From the NCBI GenBank assembly GCA_963841855.1, contig CAWJEJ010000001.1:992001-1056000 (forward strand): a stretch of 64,000 bases of DNA, read 5' to 3'. The translations under genes and the position numbers were made by a program. Source of the stretch: CAXBBB01 sp963841855 (GTDB taxonomy: Bacteria > Bacteroidota > Rhodothermia > Rhodothermales > BA12). Positions 45,989 to 54,165 of this stretch are shown here, piece after piece; the stretch's first letter is position 1; each line of letters opens with the position of its first letter. The notes under the pieces were generated by a model. That model was not told where the DNA came from, did not search any database, and was given only the letters and a program-made list of their open reading frames with translations.

Positions 45989-46039
45989 CCATCGGCTGCA
46001 CCCTGCTCTACGCCACAACTCTCCTCGCCTCTTCTTTCA

Positions 46040-46537
46040 ATGACTCCTCCTGACTCCTCCCTTCCTGCCGACTCCGCGCTCTTGCGCGAGACCGAGCGGG
46101 TCATCGCCGAAGAGCGTGCTCAGAAGAGCCGTCTGGACGCGATGCACAAAGAGGGCGAAGTGTTGGAGCATGTCGTGTTGGAGGAGGCTGAGGAGAGTCT
46201 GAGCGTTGGCGTTCGCGAGATCGAGACCGGCCGTGTCCGAGTGGCACGTACGGTCGAGACGTTCGACGAAACAGTCGACGTATCACTGGCACGCGAGACG
46301 GTAGAAATCGACCGCGTCGCCGTTGGCAGCTTCGTCGATTCCATTCCCGAAGTGCGTCGCGAGGGCGATGTGCTCGTCTTTCCCGTCGTCGAGGAAGTCC
46401 TCGTCGTCGAGAAGCGGCTCAGGCTCGTTGAGGAAGTGCGCGTATCGCAGCGTACCACGCAGGAGACCGCAACCGAAACCCACACGCTCCGGCGCACCCG
46501 CGTCGACAGTGAGCGGCTGACTGGAGATGCCGCTTAG
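46040..46537 (+). CDS. DUF2382 (YsnF/AvaK-like) protein
   Basis: A 165-residue protein, almost all DUF2382. After a charged helical leader it has VVLEEAEESLSVGVREIETG, RVRVARTVETFDETVDVSL, VEIDRVAVGSFVDSIPEVR, and VLVFPVVEEVLVVEKRLRL, with a C-terminal ETHTLRRTRVDSERL. This alternating Val/Glu/Arg beta pattern is typical of the family named after YsnF and AvaK (an akinete marker in cyanobacteria) and associated with stress. It lies between the PRC-barrel gene and a second DUF2382 gene, gaps 51 and 112 bases. Confidence 0.85.
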   Translation: MTPPDSSLPADSALLRETERVIAEERAQKSRLDAMHKEGEVLEHVVLEEAEESLSVGVREIETGRVRVARTVETFDETVDVSLARETVEIDRVAVGSFVDSIPEVRREGDVLVFPVVEEVLVVEKRLRLVEEVRVSQRTTQETATETHTLRRTRVDSERLTGDAA

Positions 46538-46649
46538 CAGCGCTCTAGCCAACCGAGGAGCCCAGGCTTCTCACGACGCATCTGCGTCCGGATGATGCAC
46601 GCCGCGCATCGCCCACCTTACCAACCCCAAACACAAACACAACGATATC

Positions 46650-47717
46650 ATGGCTAAGACCATTGTAGGACTATACGACGACCGTACGACCGCCCATAAA
46701 GCGCTCAAGGACCTTGAAAACGCCGGTTTCGGCAAAGACCACCTCAGCTTCGCCTCCAACGAGAAGGGCGACCGCAGCACGTACGAGTATGACGTGAACG
46801 AAGTCGCCGCCCCCAACCTCCTGACCGAGCGCGGTATCCCTAGCGACGAAGCCGACTTCTATAGCGAAGGCGTTCGCCGCGGCGGTGCGATCATCGTCGC
46901 CCGTGTCCACGATTCGAACATCGATCAGGCCGTCGACATCATGGCGCGTCACAACCCGATCCGCTTCGAGGACCGCCACCAGGAGTACAAGACCGAAGGC
47001 TTCACGGGCTACGACGCCAGCGCCAACGCCTTTACGGCCGAGGAGATGACGACCGAGCGCGACCGCTTCGCCGATCAGGCCAAGACGCGGATGCAGGAAG
47101 TCGAGGAAAGCCTCAAAGTCGGCAAGCGCGAGTACATCGCCGGTGGCGTCCGCGTGCACAAGTACGTAGACACCGAGAACGTATCGGAAACGCTCCGCCT
47201 GCGCCACGAGCATGTCGACGTGGACCGCACGACGATGGACCGCGCGCTGACGCCCGATGAAGCCGACCGCGCTTTCACGGAAGACACCGTCGAACTGGTC
47301 GAGCGCGCCGAAGAGGCCGTTGTGAGCAAGGAAGCTCGCATCACGGGCGAAGTCTCGGTCGGCAAGGAAGTCGAGTTCGAGGACAAGGTGATCACTGACA
47401 CGCTGCGCAGCACGCGCATCGAAGTCGAGCAGATCGCCGGTGAGTTCTCCAAGCACAGCCCGGTCTTCGAAGAGCACTACGCTACGGCGTATGCCACGAC
47501 GGACATGGACTACGACTACTACGAGCCCGCCTACAAGTACGGATTCGCAGCCGGTCAGACCGAGAACTACCGCGACCACGACTACAACAAAGTCGAGTCG
47601 AGCCTCCGCAGCGATTATACCACGCGCTACGGCAAGGACGACGACAGCGCCTGGGACAACGTCAAGGACGCCGTCAAGCACGGATACAACAAGGCGAAGA
47701 TGGCTGTGACCAACTAA
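46650..47717 (+). CDS. YflT-like/DUF2382 stress-type protein with shared C-terminal domain
   Basis: A 355-residue protein in three parts. Residues 1-100 match the general-stress-protein 17M/YflT-like fold (TIVGLYDDRTTAHKALKDLE, GVRRGGAIIVARVHD). Residues about 145-270 are DUF2382 (VEESLKVGKREYIAGGVRV, VSETLRLRHEHVDVDRT, AVVSKEARITGEVSVGKEV). Residues about 280-355 repeat the C-terminal domain of the PRC-barrel protein (FEEHYATAYATTD, DYDYYEPAYKYGFAA, HDYNKVESSLRSDYT, WDNVKDAVKHGYNKAK). Such proteins are typically abundant in desiccation or osmotic stress. The leader AAACACAAACACAAC before the ATG is A/C-rich. A terminator follows. Confidence 0.88.
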   Translation: MAKTIVGLYDDRTTAHKALKDLENAGFGKDHLSFASNEKGDRSTYEYDVNEVAAPNLLTERGIPSDEADFYSEGVRRGGAIIVARVHDSNIDQAVDIMARHNPIRFEDRHQEYKTEGFTGYDASANAFTAEEMTTERDRFADQAKTRMQEVEESLKVGKREYIAGGVRVHKYVDTENVSETLRLRHEHVDVDRTTMDRALTPDEADRAFTEDTVELVERAEEAVVSKEARITGEVSVGKEVEFEDKVITDTLRSTRIEVEQIAGEFSKHSPVFEEHYATAYATTDMDYDYYEPAYKYGFAAGQTENYRDHDYNKVESSLRSDYTTRYGKDDDSAWDNVKDAVKHGYNKAKMAVTN

Positions 47718-47753
47718 GTCCGATGTAGTACCTGGGACTCGATCCCACCGCCG

Positions 47754-47790
47754 ACCGGCGGGCCTGCCTCACAGCGGGTCCGCCGGTTTG
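47754..47790 (+). terminator. Terminator after the DUF2382 gene
   Basis: Arms ACCGGCGG (47754-47761) and CCGCCGGT (47780-47787) with inner GC pairing are followed by TTTG. They lie 36 bases past the stop of the last gene in the cassette. Confidence 0.6.
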
Positions 47791-47822
47791 ACGTTTGGGC
47801 CGCAGTGTAAGCCGCTTCCCTG

Positions 47823-47902
47823 GTCATCGCGAGCGAAGCGTGGCGATCTCCTGAGTCAGCGCTAGGCATGGAGATCGCCACGTCGCTGTGCTTCTCGCGA
47901 TA
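47823..47902. repeat. REP-like hairpin (complete)
   Basis: The left arm GTCATCGCGAGCGAAGCG... through GGCGATCTCC and the right arm GGAGATCGCCACGTCGC... through CTCGCGAT are imperfect inverted copies. It sits between the DUF2382 gene and the convergent histidine kinase gene. Confidence 0.75.
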
Positions 47903-47929
47903 GCAACTGGTGGGGTTTCGCGTCAGCCG

Positions 47930-49379
47930 TCAGAACGAGAGCGTAAACGTCGCGCCCTCGCCGATGTCGCTGGAGACTGTCAGCGTGCCGCCGTGCAGCC
48001 GCATGATCTGGCGCGACAGGCCCAAGCCGATGCCGCTGCCGCCGGGCTTGGTCGAAAAGAACGGGACGAAGATGCGCTCCTGAACTTCAGGTAAGATACC
48101 GGGACCGTTGTCGGCGACGTGGAGGCGAGCGCGCCCCATTGGTCCGGCATCGGCAGACAGCGTGACGCTGGCATGGGGCATTCCCGACGCAGCCTGGATG
48201 GCGTTGAGCGTCAGGTTGATGAGCACCTGCTCGATCTGCTCGGCGTCGGCAGCGAGTTCAACCGTCGAGGGCACGTCGACGTGCAACGATACGCCCGCCT
48301 CGCGCGCCGACGACCGCATCAGCCGGGCGATGCTAGTGAGCAGCGGGCTGGCGTCGACGATGGCGAACGTGGGGCGCGGCAGACGCGACAGGCTGCGGTA
48401 GCTCTCGACGAACGACACCAAGCCGGACGCCCTTCGGCCGATCGTTTCGAGCGCCTGATCCGCCGTATCGGGATCGACGCCGCCGGGTGAGGCCAGCAGT
48501 CCGCGCGTCGTCTGGGCGAGCGACTGAATGGGCGCCATCGAGTTCATGATCTCGTGCGTCAACACTCGTGTCAGTTGCTGCCATGCGGCCATCTCTTTCT
48601 CCTCCAATTCCTGCCGAATGTCTTGGAGCGAGGCCAGCGTTTGCTCCTGCCCACCTAGCTGGAAACGCGACGCGTAGACGACCAGTTCGAGCGTTCGGTC
48701 GTCGCGCGCCACTCGAACCAATGCCCGCCTTCCCGATTCGAGCGATGCCAGCGTCTGGGACAGTTCGGCGCTCACGCTTTCCAGCGTGTCGAGGTGCGCC
48801 AGTCCGGGCAGACCGAGCAGCCGCCGCGCCGCCGCGTTGAACAGCGTCACCTCGCCGTCCTGAGTGAACCCGACCAACGCCACGCCCACGTGCCGAACGA
48901 CCGCTTCGAGATACGTCACCTGCGCCTCGCGCTCCCCTCGCGTCTGCCGGATTGTCGCCCGCACGTCATCTACGGCCAGCGACAGGGCGCGGTGCATCTC
49001 TCCTCTATCGCGGTGTGGCACGCCCGCAGATAGATCGTCGTAGCGCAGACCTTCCAAAAACGACAGCACGTCGCCTGGCGTCCGCAGCGCCTCGCGGTAC
49101 ACTCTGCTCGCGGACGTGATCGCGACCATCAGGAATGCGACACTCGCCACCGCTCAGACCCATCGCCCATTCTGCCGAGTCCATCGCGATGCCCGTCAGC
49201 ACGAGCAGGACACCCGGCGCCGCCCACGTCAGCGCCAGCAATCCGACGCAGACGCTCGCCCCAAGCGCGCCGCTGACGGCCAGTGTCAGCCCACGCACCA
49301 ACCGCGCATCGTAGCGCCCCAGCGCCTGCCGGAGCGCCACGAACAAACGCGGGCGTGAGGGTGGAGGTGGTGGCTGCAT
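47930..49379 (-). CDS. NtrB-like sensor histidine kinase (one frameshift)
   Basis: An about 480-residue sensor kinase. The first frame (from 49379) gives a Pro-rich start and two membrane helices (LTLAVSGALGASVCVGLLAL, GVLLVLTGIAM). Near 49150 an indel switches to a second frame with the next helix (VASVAFLMVAI). A PAS-like domain (LEAVVRHVGVALVGFTQDGE) follows, then the H-box VLTHEIMNSMAPIQSLA, N-box INLTLNAIQAA, G1 ADNGPGILPE and G2 GSGIGLGLSRQIMRLHGG. The linker QELEEKEMAAWQQL is typical of the NtrB-like kinases of Bacteroidota. It partners the sigma54-dependent regulator encoded just upstream on the same strand. The signal is unknown. Confidence 0.87.
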
Positions 49380-49434
49380 AGGCGGCTAGGGGCAGAGGAA
49401 GAAGAGACAGCCTATCGACGGGACCCAGCCCCTT

Positions 49435-49516
49435 GACATCGCGAGCGAAGCGTGGCGATCTCCTGCGCTCGCTGCTGCCTGGGAGATCGCCACGTCGCTG
49501 CGCTCCTCGCGATGAC
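49435..49516. repeat. REP-like hairpin (complete) within the two-component pair
   Basis: The left arm ACATCGCGAGCGAAGCG... to GGCGATCTCC and the right arm GGGAGATCGCCACG... to CTCGCGATGAC lie in the 215-base gap between the regulator stop and the kinase start. It could form a strong mRNA hairpin that sets the ratio of the two proteins. Confidence 0.75.
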
Positions 49517-49594
49517 AGTTGGGAAGTGGGTGGTGGGGCTTCGCTGACCGGCAGTTGGACAGGTAGGTGGTAGCGGTAACATGCGGCGTTAGCA

Positions 49595-50980
49595 TCACAG
49601 GCCGTACTTCTCGATGCGGCGGTAGAGCGAGGCGCGCGTCAGGCCCAGTTCGTCGGCGGCCCGGCTGATGTTGCCACCGTGCTTGCTCAGCGCCTTGCGG
49701 ATCACGGCCTGCTCTACGTCTTCGAGATCAAGGCTCGGCAGCGCGGCAGACGGCTGCGGCGTCGTAGCCGAGAACGACAGATCCGACGCCGTCAGCGTGT
49801 CGCCGTCGCCCAGGACTACGGCGCGCTCGATCGTGTGCTGCAACTCGCGGACGTTGCCGGGCCACGGATAATGGACCAGCGCGTCGAGCGCGTCGGGCGA
49901 TAGGCGGCGCGCTTGGCGGTCGTACTGCCGGGCGTAGCGCGCGAGGAAGTGCGAGGCGAGAACCGGCAGGTCACCGACGCGGTCGCGCAGGGGCGGCAGG
50001 CGCACTTCGACCGTGTTGATACGGTAGATCAGGTCCTGCCGGAACGCGCCGGATGCCACGGACTGGGCCAGATCGACGTTGGTCGCGCTGACGAGCCGCA
50101 CGTCGACGGGGCGCGGCTTGGTCTCGCCGACGCGCGTGATCGTCCGGCTCTGGAGTGCCGTCAAGAGGCGGGCCTGCTGGGCAGGCGTCGTGTTGGCGAT
50201 CTCGTCGAGGAAGAGCGTCCCTCCTGCCGCCGCCTCCATCCGCCCCTCGCGGTCCGACGCCGCGCCCGTAAACGCGCCCTTGACATAGCCGAACAACTCG
50301 GACTCGAACAGACTTTCGGACAGCGCGCCCAGATCCGCCGTCACGAACGGCCCCTGGCTGCGGTGCGACGCCGCGTGCAGCGCTTGGGCCGCGACCTGCT
50401 TGCCCGTCCCGTTCTCTCCGAGCAGCAGCACGTTGGCGTCGGTCCGCGCGACTTTGCGCAGCGTCGCCACGACGCGCTCCATCTCGGCCGACGTACCGAT
50501 CAGATTGGCGAAGGGATCGTCGGACGGACGAGGAACCCGCCGCTCGGCGCTCTCTTCGGGGCGCTCCAGCCGCGTCCGCCGCACTTGAGCAGCGGCGGCG
50601 ACCGAAGCCACCAACCGTGCATTGTCCCACGGTTTGGTGACGAAGTCGACGGCGCCTCTCTTCATCGCACGGACGGCGAGTTCTACGTCTCCATAGGCCG
50701 TGATCATGATGACGGCGAGGTCGGCGTCCATGCGGAGCAGGCGGTCGAGGTATTCGAGCCCCTCTCTCCCCGACGACGCGTCGCGCTCGTAGTTCATGTC
50801 GAGCAGGACCACGTCGAAGCGGTTCTCGCGCATCAGCGTCGGCAAGCTCGCAGGCGAGGTGGCCGTCTGGACGGCGGCGACGTGTCCGGTCAACAGTAGG
50901 CGGATGGCGGTGAGCACGTCTTCGTTATCGTCCACGACGAGGACGCGGACGGTGGAGAGATCGGAGGCAGAGACAGACAT
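49595..50980 (-). CDS. Sigma54-dependent response regulator, NtrC family
   Basis: A 461-residue regulator. The receiver domain (residues about 10-125) has VRVLVVDDNEDVL, the phospho-Asp in VVLLDMNYERD, VIMITAYGD and the Lys in FVTKPWDN. The AAA+ domain (about 160-385) shows Walker A GENGTGKQ, the sigma54-contact loop GYVKGAFTGA, Walker B GTLFLDEI and the R-finger region. The Fis-type DNA-binding end is VIRKALSKHGGNISRAADEL, then GLTRASLYRRIEKYGL. The start at 50980 was chosen to begin the receiver. It activates sigma54 promoters in response to the downstream kinase. Targets unknown; the ABC efflux cluster that follows divergently is a natural candidate. Confidence 0.92.
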   Translation of the reverse strand: MSVSASDLSTVRVLVVDDNEDVLTAIRLLLTGHVAAVQTATSPASLPTLMRENRFDVVLLDMNYERDASSGREGLEYLDRLLRMDADLAVIMITAYGDVELAVRAMKRGAVDFVTKPWDNARLVASVAAAAQVRRTRLERPEESAERRVPRPSDDPFANLIGTSAEMERVVATLRKVARTDANVLLLGENGTGKQVAAQALHAASHRSQGPFVTADLGALSESLFESELFGYVKGAFTGAASDREGRMEAAAGGTLFLDEIANTTPAQQARLLTALQSRTITRVGETKPRPVDVRLVSATNVDLAQSVASGAFRQDLIYRINTVEVRLPPLRDRVGDLPVLASHFLARYARQYDRQARRLSPDALDALVHYPWPGNVRELQHTIERAVVLGDGDTLTASDLSFSATTPQPSAALPSLDLEDVEQAVIRKALSKHGGNISRAADELGLTRASLYRRIEKYGL

Positions 50981-51050
50981 CGAAGGCGGTGAGGTGCGGA
51001 AGGGTACGCGTGCGATGCGAGCTAAGGCAATCGCCGCGCCGCAGTCAACC

Positions 51051-51075
51051 GTAGGGGCGACTCGCCGAGTCGCCT
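51051..51075 (-). promoter_or_regulatory. Short hairpin plus CCTAC, facing the response regulator gene
   Basis: The stem GGCGACTCG/CGAGTCGCC (51056-51064 with 51066-51074) is flanked on the minus strand by CCCCTAC. It is oriented toward the regulator start but about 70 bases away, unlike the 10-15 base spacing of its relatives. Confidence 0.45.
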
Positions 51076-51136
51076 TGAGGCCCGGTACCCGACCAAATCG
51101 CGATGGAAGGCAAAGCCCGGAGTATTCGCTGAGGAT

Positions 51137-51171
51137 GGAGATCGCCACGTCGCTGCGCTCCTCGCGATGAC
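51137..51171. repeat. REP-like half element
   Basis: Only the right arm (GGAGATCGCCACGTCGC... to CTCGCGATGAC) is present. It lies in the 330-base divergent gap between the regulator and the 51311 gene. Apart from this and the hairpin at 51051, nothing was recognised there. Confidence 0.65.
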
Positions 51172-51310
51172 GAAAGGACTACGACCGTTCGCCGCCGCGC
51201 GGTGGGTGTCCGCAGGCGTACAGTTAGCACGCTGGGAACGGCCTCAGAGCGGGTTGCACGGGCGGGCACGGCTATTGGAGATTGTCAGGTACAATCAAAC
51301 CCCGCCCGCC

Positions 51311-51733
51311 ATGACGCGCCTCGCCTCCCTCCTCCTCGTCCTACTGATGACCACGCCGGTCTACGCGCAATCGACGGTCCAGGTGATCGACAACCGCTAC
51401 GATTCGTCCGATTACCCAGCGATGCGGACGAGCTTTGAAGTCAGCGTGCGGTACGCATCGGCGGCTGGGCTGACCAACCTGGGGACGCTGCTCGAACTCG
51501 TCAACGCGCAGCCCAACCTGACACGCGCCGAACTCAACGGCAACGGCGACCAGGCCCGGTTGAGCGTCCGCTTCTCGTTCGCTACGAGCGACGAACTCAA
51601 CGCCTTCGTAGAGCGAGCAGAGACGACCGAGATGCTGGATCGCATTCGCGCGATCAACCCCGAGACGTTCGCCTATGAACTCGACATCCGCAAGCGCCAG
51701 CCGAGCGGCACGACCCAGCGGTTCAACCGATAA
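51311..51733 (+). CDS. Exported hypothetical protein
   Basis: A 140-residue protein with signal peptide MTRLASLLLVLLMTTPVYA. The mature domain alternates strands and helices (TSFEVSVRYASAAGLTNLGT, RLSVRFSFATSDELNAFVER, RAINPETFAYELDIRKR), which suggests a small ferredoxin-like or BON-like fold. I recognise no family. It is 47 bases upstream of the efflux adaptor on the same strand, so it may be a periplasmic accessory of that system. Confidence 0.6.
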   Translation: MTRLASLLLVLLMTTPVYAQSTVQVIDNRYDSSDYPAMRTSFEVSVRYASAAGLTNLGTLLELVNAQPNLTRAELNGNGDQARLSVRFSFATSDELNAFVERAETTEMLDRIRAINPETFAYELDIRKRQPSGTTQRFNR

Positions 51734-51780
51734 CCGCTGCACGAGCGACGTTTCTACGAAGAGATTTTATTTCAGCTGAT

Positions 51781-53097
51781 ATGTCTATTCTAACGCAACC
51801 TCTGATCACGACGTCGGGCGACGGCGGCCCCGTCCGTGGCACGGGCGAGGGCAAAGACGTAGAGCGCGCGCCGAAACCGATCTGGCGCAAGTGGCTGCCC
51901 TACGGCATCGGCGCGCTCGTCGTGCTGCTGCTGATCGCGGCAGCGGTGTGGGCGGGGCGCGGCGGCCAGCGGCTCCGCGTCGACGAGGACCGGCTGCGGA
52001 TTTCGACGGTGGCTAGCGGCGATTTCCTCGAATACGTCGCCGTCAACGCGACGGCTCAGCCGCTGCGGACGATCTACCTCGACGCCGTCGTCGGTGGGCA
52101 GGTGCGCGAACGGTTCGTCGAGGAAGGCGCCATTGTCGAAGCGGGGACACCGCTGTTGCGCTTGGAAAACGACGACCTGACGCTGCGCCAGATGCAGTCC
52201 GAGGCGTCGATGGCTGAGCAGGCCAACGGCATCCGCAACACGCGACTGGCGCTCGACCAAAACCAACTCAACCTGTCGCAGCAGCTCGCCCAACTCGACT
52301 ACGATTTGGGCCGAGCCCAGCGCGAACACGACCGGCTCAGCGGCCTGTTCAACCAGGGTCTCGTTCCCGCACGTGAGTACGAAGCCGCGCGCGACGAACT
52401 GGCCTACCTCAGCCGCCGCCGCGACCTGACGCTCCAAAGCCACCGCCAAGACTCGATCACCCGGTCCACTCAGATCGACCAGATGCGCGGCCAGATGAAT
52501 CGGTTGCAAGACAACATGTCGTTCCTCGGCCAGACCGTCGACAACCTGATCGTGCGCGCTCCGGTCGCCGGACAGCTGACGAGCCTGGACGCCGAGATCG
52601 GCGAGCTCAAAGGAGCGGGCAGCAGATTAGGTCAAATCGACATGATCGGCGGCTTCCGGCTGGTCGCGCAGATCGACGAGCATTACGTCGCACGCGTCGC
52701 GCCTGGCCAGCAGGCGACGGCGACGATCAGCGGGACCGACTACGAACTCGAAGTGCGCAAGGTCTACCCCGAAGTCGCCAACGGCCGCTTTCAGGTCGAC
52801 CTGGTGTTCTTGGGCGAGGCGCCGCCGTCGCTGCGTCGCGGACGATCCGTACAGGTGCGACTGCAACTGGGTCAGCCCGAGCAGGCGCTGCTCCTCGAAC
52901 GCGGCGGCTTCTTCCAGGCGACGGGCGGGCGCTGGGCCTACGTCGTCCGGGGCGGCGAGGCCGTACGCGTACCGATCACGCTGGGCCGCCAGAACCCGCT
53001 CTTTTTCGAAGTCACTGACGGCCTCGCGCCCGGCGACCGCGTCGTGACCTCCAGCTACGACACGTTCGGCGACGCCGACGTGCTGGTGCTGAACTAG
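51781..53097 (+). CDS. Periplasmic adaptor (membrane fusion protein), MacA/HlyD type
   Basis: A 438-residue membrane fusion protein. One N-terminal membrane helix (YGIGALVVLLLIAAAVWAG, about 40-58) follows a cytoplasmic leader. A lipoyl-type half (GGQVRERFVEEGAIVEAGTP) and a long alpha-helical hairpin come next (about 120-235, LDQNQLNLSQQLAQLDYDLG to QIDQMRGQMNRLQDNM). The second lipoyl half is VDNLIVRAPVAGQLTSLDAE, followed by a beta-barrel and membrane-proximal domain. It would link the inner-membrane ABC transporter encoded downstream to an outer-membrane channel, which is not encoded in this window. Confidence 0.88.
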   Translation: MSILTQPLITTSGDGGPVRGTGEGKDVERAPKPIWRKWLPYGIGALVVLLLIAAAVWAGRGGQRLRVDEDRLRISTVASGDFLEYVAVNATAQPLRTIYLDAVVGGQVRERFVEEGAIVEAGTPLLRLENDDLTLRQMQSEASMAEQANGIRNTRLALDQNQLNLSQQLAQLDYDLGRAQREHDRLSGLFNQGLVPAREYEAARDELAYLSRRRDLTLQSHRQDSITRSTQIDQMRGQMNRLQDNMSFLGQTVDNLIVRAPVAGQLTSLDAEIGELKGAGSRLGQIDMIGGFRLVAQIDEHYVARVAPGQQATATISGTDYELEVRKVYPEVANGRFQVDLVFLGEAPPSLRRGRSVQVRLQLGQPEQALLLERGGFFQATGGRWAYVVRGGEAVRVPITLGRQNPLFFEVTDGLAPGDRVVTSSYDTFGDADVLVLN

Positions 53098-53103
53098 CCC
53101 TTG

Positions 53104-53184
53104 GTCGTCGCGAGCGCAGCGTGGCAATCTCCATGCTCTGCTGCTGCCTCGAAGATCGCCGCGCTGCTGCGCTCGTCGCGATGG
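53104..53184. repeat. REP-like hairpin, GTCGTCGCGAGC variant
   Basis: The left arm TCGTCGCGAGCGCAGCGTGG and the right arm GCTGCGCTCGTCGCGATGGC are imperfect inverted copies around GGCAATCTCC/GAAGATCGCC. It lies in the 172-base gap between the adaptor and the ABC ATPase. Confidence 0.7.
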
Positions 53185-53229
53185 CAATCTGGGAGCTCAG
53201 CGCTCTCTCCTTTCCTCTTCATTTACCTC

Positions 53230-53254
53230 CGACGCAGCATGCTGCGTCGCTACA
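53230..53254 (+). promoter_or_regulatory. 20-bp perfect palindrome plus CTACA before the ABC ATPase
   Basis: CGACGCAGCATGCTGCGTCG at 53230-53249 is a perfect palindrome followed by CTACA (53250-53254), 15 bases before the ATG at 53270. An identical element precedes the next gene at 54130. Confidence 0.6.
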
Positions 53255-53269
53255 ATACAACCCGAAACC

Positions 53270-54023
53270 ATGGAAACGCCCACGATCACTCCGACTGCTC
53301 CGGCTGCTGTTAAAAACGGCGGCGGCACGCTCATCCAGACGCAGGACATGACCAAGGTGTACCGCACCGAATCGGTCGAGACGCAGGCGCTGGCGGGCGT
53401 CTCGCTCGGCGTCAACCGGGGCGCGTTCGTGGCGCTGATGGGGCCGTCCGGCTGCGGCAAGTCGACGCTGCTCAACATCTTGGGCATGCTCGATCAGCCG
53501 TCCAACGGCAAGTACCTGTTCGACGGGCAGGACATCGCGCAGGCCGGGGAGTCGCAGCGGGCCAAACTGCGGCGTGGACGCATCGGGTTCGTGTTTCAGA
53601 GCTTCAACCTGATCGACGATCTGACGGTCTACGAAAACGTCGAGTTGCCGCTGCTCTACCTCAAAACCGACAAGGCCGAGCGCAAGGCTAGGGTCGAAGC
53701 CGCCCTGGACCGCGTCGCGATGCTGCACCGTCGGAGCCACCACCCGCAGCAGCTATCGGGCGGTCAGCAGCAGCGTGTCGCCATTGCACGCGCCGTCGTC
53801 GCCTCTCCCCCGCTCATTCTCGCTGACGAACCGACGGGTAACCTCGACTCCAAGAACGGCGCCGAGGTGATGAAGCTGCTCGTCGAACTCAACGAGGCCG
53901 GGCACCACTATCGTGATGGTGACGCACTCGGCCATCGACGCCGAGTACGCGCACCGCGTCGTCAACCTGTTCGACGGGCGCATCGTGAGCGAGCACTTCG
54001 CCAACCAGACAGTCGCGGCGTGA
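53270..54023 (+). CDS. ABC transporter ATPase, MacB/LolD type (one frameshift)
   Basis: A 250-residue ATPase of the MacB/LolD/FtsE group. It has Walker A GPSGCGKST, Q-loop FQSFNLIDDL, signature LSGGQQQRVAIARA, and Walker B LILADEPTGNLD. Near 53903 one extra base spoils the frame; the adjacent frame restores the H-loop region TIVMVTHSAIDAEYAHRVV, then NLFDGRIVSEHF and a stop at 54023. It would power the FtsX-like permeases encoded next. It is the only ATPase gene in the cluster. Its start lies 15 bases behind a CTACA-type hairpin. Confidence 0.88.
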
Positions 54024-54129
54024 CCTCGCTGGCTGCGTTCAACCGCTCCCGCACCGACGGGGCATGCCGCGTCGCCCACGCGGACACCGCCCGCCTCCCT
54101 TAGCCTCCACGCTCTGGCGTGATTCTCTC

Positions 54130-54154
54130 CGACGCAGCATGCTGCGTCGCTACA
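54130..54154 (+). promoter_or_regulatory. 20-bp perfect palindrome plus CTACA before permease 1
   Basis: The same palindrome as at 53230 (54130-54149) with CTACA at 54150-54154, 11 bases before the GTG at 54166. An ATG inside the palindrome is in frame but is probably incidental. Confidence 0.6.
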
Positions 54155-54165
54155 TCTCTCTGATC

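Noticed and set aside
54139..54165. ATG inside the palindrome as the start of permease 1
   Set aside because: Alignment of the N-termini of permeases 1-3 puts the start at the GTG at 54166; the ATG belongs to a repeat that also occurs at 53230. It is kept only as a possibility in the findings.
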